64,000 bases of DNA, from the NCBI RefSeq assembly GCF_000970795.1, contig NZ_KQ034029.1, forward strand, positions 157,905 to 221,904. The letters are read 5' to 3'. The DNA comes from Bombilactobacillus mellifer (GTDB lineage Bacteria; Bacillota; Bacilli; Lactobacillales; Lactobacillaceae). Below, piece after piece: positions 52,683-62,504 of this stretch. The first letter of the stretch is position 1. Every line of letters starts with the position of its first letter. Both the position numbers and the translations under genes were made by a program. The notes below the pieces were generated by a model, which worked only from the letters and a program-made list of their open reading frames with translations, did not search any database and was not told the DNA's origin.

Positions 52683-54329
52683 TTATTTAACTCTCAAGTT
52701 GGCCATATTATACATATTGCTAGGACCGTAATCAAGTTTAGTAATCCGCTTATGCGTCATAAAAGCTTGGCCATTTTGATACAACGGAATAACACCCTGT
52801 TGTTCATTCAAAATATCTTGTGCTGCTTTCATATCTTGCCACCGCGCGGCAGGATCATTCGCATCGTCACTTAAACTCTTATTCACTAATTCATCATACT
52901 TCGCATCGCTCCATTTACCCCGATTATAACTATTATCACTGGTAAATAAACTTAAGAAGTTAATTGGATCTGGGAAGTCAGCATTCCAAGCACTTACCAC
53001 TAAATCAAAATCACCTTTTTCTGAACGACTAATCCGAGTCTTAAATGGCACATTGTTCAGCGTAATTTTCACTCCGGGAAGCTTTTCTAATTGACTTTGT
53101 AAAAACTCGGCCTGCTGTTTAGATATATCTGTATCGTCTCCCAGCATCGTTAAATTGATCTTTTTACCTGTATTACCCGTTTCTTGGAGTCCCTCACGCC
53201 ATAATCTCTTTGCCTCTGGCAAATCGTATTTAGTATACTTTTCCCCACTGGCACTGGTTTCGGCCACGAAATCCTTGCTTTTGTTTTGCGGATCAAAGGA
53301 CATATTCCTTGGTGTAACTGAAGTCTCGGCAGATGTGCCATTACCTAAAACTTTCTTGGTTAATTGCTGCCGATTAATGGATAAGGCAAAGGCTTGACGT
53401 AATTTAGCATTTTTAAACATTGATAATTTCTTTTGATTCATTTCCAAGTAAAAAGTCGAATTAACTTTCAGAACGCCATAACCCTTGGAACCTTTCATTT
53501 GCTTGGAAGTATCCCCCGTCAACTCGGCCCGATCCATTTTACCTGATTGATAAAGATTTAAAGCCGTAGAAGCATCTTTAACTACCTGATATTTTAATTT
53601 TTTAACCTTCACATTTTTAGCATTCCAATATTTGTCATTTTTGACTTGCAGCCAGCTGTTATCCGAAGATGACCAATTCTGTAATTTATAAGGTCCACTA
53701 AAAACTAAAGTTTTGGAATCAGTACCGTATTTTTTACCCCATTTATTGACTACTTTAGGATTTTGGGGATAAAAGGTTTGAAAAGCCATCAATTTGTCAA
53801 AATAAGGTATTGGTTTTTCTAAGGTTACTTGCAAAGTATGCTGATCTAAGGCCTTAACACCTAAACTATTAACAGGTTTTTTACCTGCAGAAATATCTTT
53901 TGCATTGGCCACCCCTTCATAAATATAAGCATATTGGGACTTGGTCTTGGGATCAACACTGCGGCGCCAAGCAAACACAAAGTCTTGCGCGGTAATCGGA
54001 TCCCCGTTGCTCCACTGAGCATTTTTTCGTAGGGGGAACGTATAAGTTAAACCATTATTAGTCGGTTTCACAATTTTGGTAGAAAGCGCCGGTTTCAAAT
54101 CCTGACCACTATAACGATACAAACCTTCCATCGTATTCGCTAACGATTGCGCGGAAATGAGATCAGTAACTAAAGACGGATCCTGGGTCGCTATCCCATC
54201 TTTTTGGGTAAAACTTACTGGTTCATCAGCTGATTTGGTTTTATCTCCGCCACCGGAACTACAACCAGTAAGCGCGACAGCAACCAAGAAGGCAGCCGAG
54301 CTTCCGATCAAAAACTTTTTTAACTTCAT
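52683..54329 (-). CDS. Oligopeptide-binding lipoprotein, OppA paralogue 2
   Basis: Extracellular lipoprotein of 548 aa with lipobox LTGC (Cys23) and full SBP_bac_5 fold ('WSNGDPITAQDFVFAWRRSV', 'GVIPLYQNGQAFM'). It is very similar to the upstream paralogue and to OppA at 30.2 kb, but no permease or ATPase genes are beside it. It probably delivers other peptides to OppBCDF. The ATG at 54329 follows AGGGGTG; the longer frame to 54389 lacks a signal-like start. No strong terminator separates it from the upstream paralogue, but the 131-bp gap may hold its own promoter. Confidence 0.91.
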   Translation of the reverse strand: MKLKKFLIGSSAAFLVAVALTGCSSGGGDKTKSADEPVSFTQKDGIATQDPSLVTDLISAQSLANTMEGLYRYSGQDLKPALSTKIVKPTNNGLTYTFPLRKNAQWSNGDPITAQDFVFAWRRSVDPKTKSQYAYIYEGVANAKDISAGKKPVNSLGVKALDQHTLQVTLEKPIPYFDKLMAFQTFYPQNPKVVNKWGKKYGTDSKTLVFSGPYKLQNWSSSDNSWLQVKNDKYWNAKNVKVKKLKYQVVKDASTALNLYQSGKMDRAELTGDTSKQMKGSKGYGVLKVNSTFYLEMNQKKLSMFKNAKLRQAFALSINRQQLTKKVLGNGTSAETSVTPRNMSFDPQNKSKDFVAETSASGEKYTKYDLPEAKRLWREGLQETGNTGKKINLTMLGDDTDISKQQAEFLQSQLEKLPGVKITLNNVPFKTRISRSEKGDFDLVVSAWNADFPDPINFLSLFTSDNSYNRGKWSDAKYDELVNKSLSDDANDPAARWQDMKAAQDILNEQQGVIPLYQNGQAFMTHKRITKLDYGPSNMYNMANLRVK

Positions 54330-54460
54330 GATTTCACCCCTTGTTTTAATAATATTAATATTTGTTAATATTCTACAAGAAGATGTCACAATTGTAAACT
54401 AATAATTTTAAAAACGAAGATTTTTTATTTTCAATAACAGAAGCTCAGTTTATTTGCTAA

Positions 54461-56113
54461 TTATTTGGTTTTGATCCGTAAATTGACCATGTTATACATA
54501 TTTCCCGGGCCATAATCTAACTTCGTAATCCGCTTATGTGTCATGAAAGCTTGACCGTTTTGATAGAGTGGCACCACTCCTTGCTGTTCATTAATGATAT
54601 TTTGTGCCGCTTTCATATCTTGCCAGCGTGCCACTTCATTAGTAGCATCGGCATTTAAGCTTTTATTCACAAAGTCATCATATTGCGTATTGGCCCATTT
54701 ACCACTGTTGTAGCTGGCATCGGATGTAAAGAGGGTTAAAAAGTTAATTGGATCTGGAAAATCGGCATTCCAAGTCGTAACCACTAAATCAAAATCGCCA
54801 CTGACCGAACGACTTAAACGATTTTTATAGGGTACATTATTTAAGCTGATTTTTAAGTTGGGGAGTTTTTGTAATTGATTTTGGAGAAATTCACTCTGCT
54901 GTTTAGCAATATCTGTATCATCATTTAATAAGGTCAAAGTAAATTTCTTATGGGTATTGCCGGTTTCGGCTAAGCCCGCTTGCCACAGTTTTTTAGCTTG
55001 CGCGACATCATATTTTGTATTAGCCAAGCCGCTGTGACTTGTTTCAGCTACAAAATCCTGCTTGGGTTTTTGGGGATCAAAGGCCATATTAGCTGCAGTG
55101 ACCGAACTGGCAGCACTAGTTCCATTACCGACCACTTTTTTAGTCAGCTGTGAACGATTAATCGCTAAAGATAAAGCTTGGCGAATCTTTTGATTTTTTA
55201 AAAGTTCTACTTTCTTTTGATTCAATTCTAAGTAAATTGTCGAATTTTGTTTCAAAACGCTGTAGCCTTTGGATCCCTTCATTTGTTTGGAGGTATCTCC
55301 CGTTAATTCGGCCCGGTCCACTTTGCCGGATTGGTACAAATTCAAAGCCGTTGAGGCATCTTTAACAACTTGGTATTTTAATTTTTTCACTTGGACTTGT
55401 TTAGCATTCCAATATTTATCATTTTTCACTTGTGTCCAAGAATTCGCGGAAGGATTCCAGTTTTGTAATTTGTATGGGCCATTAAAAACTAAAGTCTTCG
55501 CACTCGTACCATATTTTTTACCCCATTTATTCACGACCTTGGGATTTTGAGGATAAAAAGTTTGAAAAGCCATAAGCTTATTAAAGTAAGGAATAGGTTT
55601 CTCTAAATTAACTTCTAAGGTCTGCGCATTCAGAGCCTTAACTCCCAAGGTATCGGTAGGTTTTTTCCCTTCTGAAATAGCTTTTGCATTGTTAATTCCT
55701 TCAAAAATAAAAGCATATTGGGATTTAGTCTTGGGATCCACGGCCCGACGCCATGCAAAAACAAAATCTTGAGCCGTGACCGGATCCCCGTTACTCCATT
55801 GAACATGGGGACGTAATTTAAAAGTATAAGTTAAACCATTATTAGTCGGCTGAACTATGCTGGTGGCCATAGCCGGTTTCAAAACTTTACCATCATAACG
55901 ATATAAGCCATCCATCGTATTGACTAAGGATTGTCCAGAAATAATATCCGTAGCTACAGCCGAATCTTGAGTGGGAATATTATCTTTGCTAGTAAAAATA
56001 ACCGGATCATTCACCGACTTCTTGGATTCTGCCTGGTTGGAACTGCATCCCGCCAAACTGGCGGCGGCGATCGTCAGCACAACGACACTAGATAATGTTG
56101 CTTTAAGTTTCAT
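54461..56113 (-). CDS. Oligopeptide-binding lipoprotein, OppA paralogue 3
   Basis: Extracellular lipoprotein of 550 aa with lipobox LAGC (Cys23). Shared blocks with the other two OppA proteins include 'VVKDASTALNLYQSGK', 'LTGDTSKQMKGSKGY' and 'FPDPINFL'. Lysine/serine content is high. It looks like a tandem duplicate of the downstream gene, diverged mainly in the ligand-pocket region. The 290-bp region to 56405 should hold promoters for this gene and the divergent sugar porter, but I see no clear operator. Confidence 0.91.
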   Translation of the reverse strand: MKLKATLSSVVVLTIAAASLAGCSSNQAESKKSVNDPVIFTSKDNIPTQDSAVATDIISGQSLVNTMDGLYRYDGKVLKPAMATSIVQPTNNGLTYTFKLRPHVQWSNGDPVTAQDFVFAWRRAVDPKTKSQYAFIFEGINNAKAISEGKKPTDTLGVKALNAQTLEVNLEKPIPYFNKLMAFQTFYPQNPKVVNKWGKKYGTSAKTLVFNGPYKLQNWNPSANSWTQVKNDKYWNAKQVQVKKLKYQVVKDASTALNLYQSGKVDRAELTGDTSKQMKGSKGYSVLKQNSTIYLELNQKKVELLKNQKIRQALSLAINRSQLTKKVVGNGTSAASSVTAANMAFDPQKPKQDFVAETSHSGLANTKYDVAQAKKLWQAGLAETGNTHKKFTLTLLNDDTDIAKQQSEFLQNQLQKLPNLKISLNNVPYKNRLSRSVSGDFDLVVTTWNADFPDPINFLTLFTSDASYNSGKWANTQYDDFVNKSLNADATNEVARWQDMKAAQNIINEQQGVVPLYQNGQAFMTHKRITKLDYGPGNMYNMVNLRIKTK

Positions 56114-56405
56114 AAAATCCTCTCTTCCATTATATTAAAAATAATTAAATACAATGTTACGCGATATTTGCAACAAAGTAAATAATTCCATTAAAGAATT
56201 TTAATCTAGCTTTAGTTCGAGCTTCACTTCTGCACAACTGGTCCTATTCCAAGATAGTTTATTAGATCCGTGTTTGCTGATCAGATTTTGTAATTGGTCT
56301 GGCTTGGAGCTTACATATTAAATTTTCTTAAAGTCCTCTTGCAAAGTGTGTTAAGATATTTTTTGGTATTTAATTTTTAAAAAATTAAGAAAGGAGTTAA
56401 ATAAA

Positions 56406-57788
56406 ATGACTTCCAAAAAATTACCCCATCCCAATAATAATTCACTGTTAGCTTATGCTTCATATGTTATTGCGTTAGGTGGTTTTCTTTTTGGATATGA
56501 TACCGGAGTGGTTAATGGCGCGCTGTCGTTTATGAGCCAACCAGATCAACTCAATTTATCCGCGAATAATCAAGGTTGGGTATCCGGGGCCTTGGTCTTG
56601 GGGTGCACGTTTGGAGCACTATTTTGCGGCCAACTCGCTGACAAATTTGGGCGGCGCTGGTTATTGCATGCCGTAGCTACTGTGTTTACGCTTGCTACGC
56701 TTGGTTGTTTTTTAGCTCTTAATATTCTCATGTTAAGTATTTTTCGGTTTATTTTAGGATTATCTGTCGGCTGTGCTTCCACTTTGGCACCTATGTATTT
56801 AAATGAAATTTCGCCGGATCGTTATAAATCTAGAAATGTCAACAAGAATGCTGTCGCCGTTGTGGTGGGACAGTTATCTGCTTTTATTATGAATGCACTT
56901 TTGGGATCGCTATTTCCAAAGTGGCATGCCGTCTGGCGACTGATGATTTTACTGGCAGGTATTCCCGCTGTGGTTTTATGGATTTTATCCATTAATTTAC
57001 CGCAAAGCCCAACTTGGCAAGTGATTCATAGTACAAGGGAAAAAGCACGTGCCACTTTTCACCGCCTGGGTTTTCCCCGTTTAGATATCAAAGAAGTAAT
57101 TGATCAAGTTCAAGAACAAAAAAAGCCCCAAACGGCCTTTTCTTTAACAGACATTTGGCACCATAAAGCTCTCTTATATTTACTCCTAGCGGGTACGGCG
57201 ATCGGTTTGATACAACAATTTTCCGGTGTCAACGTGGTAATGTATTATGGGACTACACTCTTAGAAAAGGTCGGCATGGGCGCCAATGCTTCACTCTATG
57301 GTAATGTTTTAATCGGCATTGTTTCTTCTATTGCGACGACAGTGGGATCTCAATTGACCTTAAACCATTCTCATCAACATTTATTGTTAGTTGGCTTAAC
57401 CGGAAACGTCGTCTGTCTCAGCATTTTAACAATAATCATGCAAACCCATTTTTTGTCTCAAAATTGGTTAAATCTTCTTGTCTTATTCTTTTTAACAAGT
57501 TTTTTAGCTTTGCAGCAAGGTTTGGTAAGCCCCGTTACTTGGTTATTACTATCGGAAATCTTCCCACCGGTAGTCAAATCAAACTTTATGAGCTGGTCCA
57601 CCACCGTCATTTGGTTGAGCAATTTCATTATTAGTTTGATTTTTCCAGCCTTGGTTCATGCCGTAGGCATTGGGAATGTCTTTTTAATTTTTGCGGGAAG
57701 TAATATTGGTTGTATCTGTTTGACATTAATTTTTGTCAACCGTCAGTACATTACTGCTATTAATCAACAATTTAATCATCAAATTTAG
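56406..57788 (+). CDS. MFS sugar porter (XylE/AraE type)
   Basis: Proton-coupled sugar importer of 460 aa with 12 TM helices. Signature motifs are 'GGFLFGYDTGVVNGAL' near 21-36, 'ADKFGRR' near 78-84, and 'QQFSGVNVVMYYG' near 269-281. The central signature PESPRWL is altered to PQSPTWQ near 199. It imports a monosaccharide such as xylose, arabinose or glucose. RBS AAAGGAG. The GNAT gene follows after 9 nt. Confidence 0.9.
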   Translation: MTSKKLPHPNNNSLLAYASYVIALGGFLFGYDTGVVNGALSFMSQPDQLNLSANNQGWVSGALVLGCTFGALFCGQLADKFGRRWLLHAVATVFTLATLGCFLALNILMLSIFRFILGLSVGCASTLAPMYLNEISPDRYKSRNVNKNAVAVVVGQLSAFIMNALLGSLFPKWHAVWRLMILLAGIPAVVLWILSINLPQSPTWQVIHSTREKARATFHRLGFPRLDIKEVIDQVQEQKKPQTAFSLTDIWHHKALLYLLLAGTAIGLIQQFSGVNVVMYYGTTLLEKVGMGANASLYGNVLIGIVSSIATTVGSQLTLNHSHQHLLLVGLTGNVVCLSILTIIMQTHFLSQNWLNLLVLFFLTSFLALQQGLVSPVTWLLLSEIFPPVVKSNFMSWSTTVIWLSNFIISLIFPALVHAVGIGNVFLIFAGSNIGCICLTLIFVNRQYITAINQQFNHQI

Positions 57789-57797
57789 GAGCAAACT

Positions 57798-58298
57798 GTG
57801 ACTGAATTATTAACTTTTCAATTAGCTAAATTTACCGATTTACCACAAATTGTCGCTATTTATAATCAAACCATCGCCGCCAAAACAGTCACCGCTGATT
57901 TACAACCGGTAACTGTCAAACAACGTGAGCCCTGGTTTCAACAACATCAAAATCCCCAGCGTCCACTCTGGACGGTGACACAAAACCAGCAAATGCTAGG
58001 CTGGGTCAGTTTAAGTGACTTTTACGGCCGGGCAGCTTATCAACCAACGGCCGAAATTAGTTTATACTTTGATCAGACATCCCGGCATCAAGGATGTGGC
58101 AGTCAAACCTTACACTTTGTGGAAAAGCAATTGCTTCAACTCCAAATTTCTAATTTAGTCGCCGAAGTTTTTAGCCAAAATATCCCCAGTACTCATTTCT
58201 TTCAAAAAAACCACTTTCAACGCTGGGGCCACTTACCACAAGTGGCAGATATGGGTTCTCATTGGTGTGATGTGGATATTTGGGGCAAAAAATATTAA
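57798..58298 (+). CDS. GNAT-family N-acetyltransferase (PAT-like)
   Basis: Acetyltransferase of 166 aa. 'FTDLPQIVAIYNQTI' at about 12-26 and the acetyl-CoA loop 'HQGCGSQTLHFVE' near 96-108 resemble phosphinothricin/methionine sulfoximine acetyltransferases. The substrate is unknown. The start is a GTG with GGAG 8 nt upstream. Probably co-transcribed with the sugar porter. It ends 10 bp from the convergent hydrolase gene, with no terminator visible between. Confidence 0.85.
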   Translation: MTELLTFQLAKFTDLPQIVAIYNQTIAAKTVTADLQPVTVKQREPWFQQHQNPQRPLWTVTQNQQMLGWVSLSDFYGRAAYQPTAEISLYFDQTSRHQGCGSQTLHFVEKQLLQLQISNLVAEVFSQNIPSTHFFQKNHFQRWGHLPQVADMGSHWCDVDIWGKKY

Positions 58299-58308
58299 TC
58301 ATTAAAAC

Positions 58309-59229
58309 TCACTCAAAACTAGAAAGATGTGCTACAAATTGTTTGATCAAGGCTCGATAAGCTGTCGGATCCGCTTCCAGAGACCGGATATGTGAACCGG
58401 TTGTAAAACGGACCAACATTTTGGGAGCACTAGCTGCCTCAAATAACGCCTGCGACATCCACGCAGGTACAGTTACATCTGCTTGCCCACAAATCAAAAG
58501 TAATGGTGGATGCTGGCCGCGGACACTAGCTAGCGGGCTGATCTGCCGATAACTGGCTTGTACTTTGAAACGTGACCACAAAGATAACAAGTGCGTCAAA
58601 CCTTTGCTGGGTAATCCCGTTTGACGATGAATGTTATATTGCATAATCTCTTGGGCACTAGTGTAGCTGGAATCAGCAATGACGCCCTTCACAGCCACCG
58701 GCAAAGACAGTGTTAAACTTTGCAAAACAGTCGCGGCTCCCAAAGAAGCGCCCATTAAAATGATCGGAACTTGCAGTTGCCGATCGGCTTGCAACCGTTG
58801 CAGCCACAATAAGACATCTTTTTTTTCTTGATAACCATAACTGCTGTAACGACCAGCACTAGCCCCGGCAGCCCGATTATCTGGCTGTAAAATGTTATAT
58901 CCTAGTTGATAGAAAACCGCAGCAAACTTATCCATCGCATGGTGGTCCACACCAAAACCATGAATTAAGAGTACTGTCCCCCGATTTTGTGGGTTGCGTG
59001 TTAAGTAAGCCACTAATCGTAAACCATCACCACTCATCAAAGACCAAGTTGTTTGCGGCAGTCGTTGAAACTTCCGCATTGCCACTAACGCTGAATTATT
59101 GGCGGCAAATTGCGGGGGATGGCTTTTTAAACTGGAACTACCCCGCTGATGCACATAATTAAATAAAGAATGGCCTAAAACCAAAGGAATAGCTCCGATC
59201 GCCGCGGCTAAGATATATTTTTTTTTCAT
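58309..59229 (-). CDS. Alpha/beta hydrolase, membrane-anchored
   Basis: Hydrolase of 306 aa with one N-terminal hydrophobic segment (about 5-25), suggesting an anchored extracellular enzyme. The oxyanion region is 'LIHGFGVDHHAMD' near 88-100, the nucleophile Ser162 is in GASLGA, Asp is in GQADVTVP near 254 and His is in GSHIRS near 282. Related to YqkD/FrsA-type serine hydrolases. It overlaps the MFS gene by 4 nt. The substrate is unknown. Confidence 0.86.
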   Translation of the reverse strand: MKKKYILAAAIGAIPLVLGHSLFNYVHQRGSSSLKSHPPQFAANNSALVAMRKFQRLPQTTWSLMSGDGLRLVAYLTRNPQNRGTVLLIHGFGVDHHAMDKFAAVFYQLGYNILQPDNRAAGASAGRYSSYGYQEKKDVLLWLQRLQADRQLQVPIILMGASLGAATVLQSLTLSLPVAVKGVIADSSYTSAQEIMQYNIHRQTGLPSKGLTHLLSLWSRFKVQASYRQISPLASVRGQHPPLLLICGQADVTVPAWMSQALFEAASAPKMLVRFTTGSHIRSLEADPTAYRALIKQFVAHLSSFE

Positions 59230-60425
59230 GAATAATTCACTTCTTTAACTGCCAGCATACCTAATCCCACTAAGATAACACTGCCAAAAATCAGGCCAAA
59301 AAGCCAAGCAAAAGAGATTTCCGTAGCAATGAGACTACCCAAATAAGGACCCAAAGCCCGGCCCAGAGAACCAAAAACTACGTAAAAACTTTGATAAGTT
59401 CCTTGACGGCCTTGTGGTGCAAATTTACTCAATAAAGCCGGAATCGTCGGAAAAGTAATCGATTCGCCAATGGTCAAAATCAGCATACTTAAAATATACT
59501 GCCCATAATTTCGCGCTCCCGGTAATAAGATAAAAGAACTACCCATTATCCCCAATCCCAGGGCAATTTGAGACTTCAACAATGGTAACCAACGACAAAT
59601 GAAACGATTCATCAAGGGTTGAACAATAATTAATGAAGCTGCATTAATACTAAATAATAAGCTATAATCATGCATAGTCAATCCCTGATCTAACATATAT
59701 AAGGATAAATTGCTATCCCATTGGGAATAACCCAGCCAAACTATTAAGACCGTAATACAAATCAGCACCAGATTAATTCTCAAACGCTGCCGACTCAGTT
59801 GCAGTGGCTTTTTTTTATTTGGAGAAGCCACCGTGGAGTTAGCTTGATAAACATGGGAAACTGCGGCTCCGTCTAAAACTGCCCCATGGGTGAGAACAAT
59901 GATCAAACAAACGAAAAAACACACCGCTGGCAAGAAAAAAGTCCAAAATATGCTGGCCTGAAAAATAGAACTAACCCCCATTGACCCCAAGGCAATCCCC
60001 ACATTAGCTGAAAGATACATGCGATTAAAGATTTGTTGGTATTGTTGGGGATGCTGTTGCGCCGCGATGGCAGTATAAGAATTAACCGCCGTATAAGCAA
60101 TTCCCATTCCCAAACCAACCATTAATAGTAATCCGGCGTACACTGGCCAAGTGTGAAACTTAGCGATTAACAAAAAACCGATGGCTGCCAAGGTGAAGCC
60201 ACCGACTAACGTTTTTCGTTGTGAAAAACGGTCGAATAATCGGCCACCTAAGAAATTGCCGAGCATCATAAATCCGGAGTATAACATCAAAGCGAAACCT
60301 GCTACCACCATAGATTCATGTAAATTTTTTGTAATAAAAATCGTATTAACTGGTAAAATAAAACCCATCACTAAATTAAAGACAATATTAATTAACAAGA
60401 GCCATCGCTGTTGTGCGTCTAGCAT
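59226..60425 (-). CDS. MFS transporter, drug efflux-like
   Basis: Membrane transporter of 399 aa with 12 TM helices. The 'GNFLGGRLFDRFSQRKTLVG' loop near 56-75 is the MFS motif A. The central loop is near 188-212. The closest group is MdtG/YfmO-like exporters. First gene of a two-gene operon with the anchored hydrolase, so the hydrolase might act on the exported or a related compound; this is speculation. Confidence 0.87.
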   Translation of the reverse strand: MLDAQQRWLLLINIVFNLVMGFILPVNTIFITKNLHESMVVAGFALMLYSGFMMLGNFLGGRLFDRFSQRKTLVGGFTLAAIGFLLIAKFHTWPVYAGLLLMVGLGMGIAYTAVNSYTAIAAQQHPQQYQQIFNRMYLSANVGIALGSMGVSSIFQASIFWTFFLPAVCFFVCLIIVLTHGAVLDGAAVSHVYQANSTVASPNKKKPLQLSRQRLRINLVLICITVLIVWLGYSQWDSNLSLYMLDQGLTMHDYSLLFSINAASLIIVQPLMNRFICRWLPLLKSQIALGLGIMGSSFILLPGARNYGQYILSMLILTIGESITFPTIPALLSKFAPQGRQGTYQSFYVVFGSLGRALGPYLGSLIATEISFAWLFGLIFGSVILVGLGMLAVKEVNYS

Positions 60426-60525
60426 CTACTCACACTCCTAAAAATATTTTTTCAAAAATAAGAATTCATCTTGTTACCCACTAGTAAGTCCTGGTAGTAA
60501 GCTGTTCATTAAGGAGATAGCACTT

Positions 60526-61662
60526 ATGATCAAAAACTACTCATTGAATCTTCTGCAAACTTACCGGCGTTTGACATTGGTTTTACAAAAAATTTATCCT
60601 TTAGTTTTAATCGATGCCTACCTGCGGTTAATTCAATGCAATTTTTTACTACCCAATGGTTTTTTGAACACTATCAGTCATTTAGGAAGGCCTAATGATT
60701 GGTGGGTTCAAAATTTTAATCACGCCGTCCAGCTTTATGAAATCTTAATTTTATTTTTCATGGGATATTTGCTAACAGAATATTTTAACAAACATTCACA
60801 ATTTCTCCTAGGCTTTTGTACAATTTTAATCCTGGCATTAGTTTGCTTTAATTCTGGTCGAGACCCACATAATGGTATCTTGGCGCCGCCTTTATTCGTC
60901 ATTGTGCTCATTAGTTGGATTGTCGCCCGACTGTTTAGTAAGTTACCAGGTAAAGTTCTACCCATTATTACGAGCTTAGTAAGCGGCAGTTTACTCAATC
61001 AAATTAATCTCAATACCTTATTTATGAAATTACCCGGTATTTCTACCAGTTCCCATCATTTTAACTGGTGGGTGATTTTACCTTTAACCGTTATTCGAAA
61101 TGGCGCTAGTTGGCTGGGGATGATTGATCCTTTTATGGCAGCCAAACAAGCGATTAATTCGCCAGCAGCCACGGCTAATTTGGCCACGGCCTTATCGCAA
61201 AAAACTCTCAATCATGTGCCCCATCCGCTGAATTCCCATACCATTTATAGTAGTTATGCCTTTTTAGGCGGCATTGGTTGTACTTTAGGATTATTAATTG
61301 CTTTATATTTATTGCATCAAGATCGTCTCGTTTTAGAAAACCTCATTCCCAGTACGTTTGGTTTCAATGCTCCCTTATTGTTTGCTTTACCTTTATACGC
61401 TAATCCAATACTCTTAATTCCCTATCTTCTCAGTCCTTTAGCCAGTATGCTTATCGGCGGATTGTTTATTCAACTGCACTGGGCTCAACCGGCGGTTTAT
61501 CAAATATTTTCCGGGACGCCTAGTTTTCTAATTAATTTTTTAGGTACTAATGGCAATTGGGGCAGTTTGATCGCTACTGTTCTAGCTATTGGTGCTTCTA
61601 CCATCATTTATTATCCTTTTATTAAATATGAGGTCAGTCATGAAAACCAGAATGTGGATTAA
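60526..61662 (+). CDS. PTS EIIC-like membrane protein with altered active-site residues
   Basis: Membrane protein of 378 aa with about nine hydrophobic segments, similar to cellobiose/lactose EIIC in its second half ('GGIGCTLGLLIALYLL', 'YANPILLIPYLLSPLASMLI'). Two residues expected for sugar transport are replaced. The GIHG motif reads VIRNGAS (189-195) and NEP reads NAP (281-283). No EIIA or EIIB gene is near. It probably is not a PTS permease. It overlaps the next gene, a secreted hydrolase, by 23 nt, which points to a joint role. RBS AAGGAG. Confidence 0.75.
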   Translation: MIKNYSLNLLQTYRRLTLVLQKIYPLVLIDAYLRLIQCNFLLPNGFLNTISHLGRPNDWWVQNFNHAVQLYEILILFFMGYLLTEYFNKHSQFLLGFCTILILALVCFNSGRDPHNGILAPPLFVIVLISWIVARLFSKLPGKVLPIITSLVSGSLLNQINLNTLFMKLPGISTSSHHFNWWVILPLTVIRNGASWLGMIDPFMAAKQAINSPAATANLATALSQKTLNHVPHPLNSHTIYSSYAFLGGIGCTLGLLIALYLLHQDRLVLENLIPSTFGFNAPLLFALPLYANPILLIPYLLSPLASMLIGGLFIQLHWAQPAVYQIFSGTPSFLINFLGTNGNWGSLIATVLAIGASTIIYYPFIKYEVSHENQNVD

Positions 61663-62476
61663 TCTTCTCGGATTAGCTTTACTGTTACTTACCTTTCCAG
61701 CGCTCCACACTATGCGTACCGCGGTCCATAGTGAACGCGTCTTTCACAATTCACGAGTTTCACCTATTATATTTATACCTGGCAGCTCGGCCAGCCAAGA
61801 TCGTTTCGATGATCTCTTTCAGACCTTTAACCATCCGAAAAGTAAACACAGTATTCTCAAGATTACCGTCGACACTAAGAACCAAATCCACCATCAAGGA
61901 GTGATTGCGGCACGGGATCGGCAACCTCTAATTGTGATTGCTTTTCAAAATAATCATGATGGTTATACCAATATTGCTCATCAGACCCAATGGTTGCAAA
62001 CTGCCATGAATTACCTGACAAATAAATATAATTTCAATAATTTCTATGCTATCGGACATTCTAATGGCGGTCTTAATTGGACCTGGTATTTAGAAAAATA
62101 TTTTAATTCCAACAATTTAACCGTTAATGCTTTAATGACCATCGGGACTCCTTACAACTCCTTAGAATCCAACTTTAAAAATCAAACTGCCATCTTTCGA
62201 CAGCTGTATCAACACCGGCAAAAATTACCCCATAACATGATCGTTTATTCCATTGCGGGCACAACTAATTATGAAAATGACGGCATCGTACCTTATCAAA
62301 GTGTAGAAGCAGCCAAATATATATTTCAAAAGCAAGTCCGGAAATATACCCAAATCACCGTCACAGGACATGAAAGTAATCATTCCAGTCTGTTAGCTAA
62401 TCCAGAAGTTGCTCGCTTAATTCAAAGTAATATTTTAGACAGTAATCTGAATAATCCCAATATAAAAAAGCCGTGA
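61640..62476 (+). CDS. Secreted DUF915 alpha/beta hydrolase
   Basis: Predicted extracellular serine hydrolase of 278 aa. The N-terminus (MKTRMWINLLGLALLLLTFP) is a signal peptide or anchor. The nucleophile Ser141 is in GHSNGG, acid Asp214 in YENDGIVPYQS and base His248 in GHESNHSSL. DUF915 members look lipase-like; the substrate is unknown. The ATG at 61640 has GAGG 6-9 nt upstream and lies inside the EIIC-like gene. A strong terminator follows, so the two genes form a complete operon. Confidence 0.86.
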   Translation: MKTRMWINLLGLALLLLTFPALHTMRTAVHSERVFHNSRVSPIIFIPGSSASQDRFDDLFQTFNHPKSKHSILKITVDTKNQIHHQGVIAARDRQPLIVIAFQNNHDGYTNIAHQTQWLQTAMNYLTNKYNFNNFYAIGHSNGGLNWTWYLEKYFNSNNLTVNALMTIGTPYNSLESNFKNQTAIFRQLYQHRQKLPHNMIVYSIAGTTNYENDGIVPYQSVEAAKYIFQKQVRKYTQITVTGHESNHSSLLANPEVARLIQSNILDSNLNNPNIKKP

Positions 62477-62498
62477 TCAAATTGATCGCGGCTTTTTT
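62465..62498 (+). terminator. Terminator of EIIC-like/hydrolase operon
   Basis: AAAAAGCCG-T-GATCAA pairs with TTGATC-G-CGGCTTTTT and ends in T. The stem begins in the last codons of the hydrolase gene. Confidence 0.9.
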
Positions 62499-62504
62499 AT
62501 GGGG

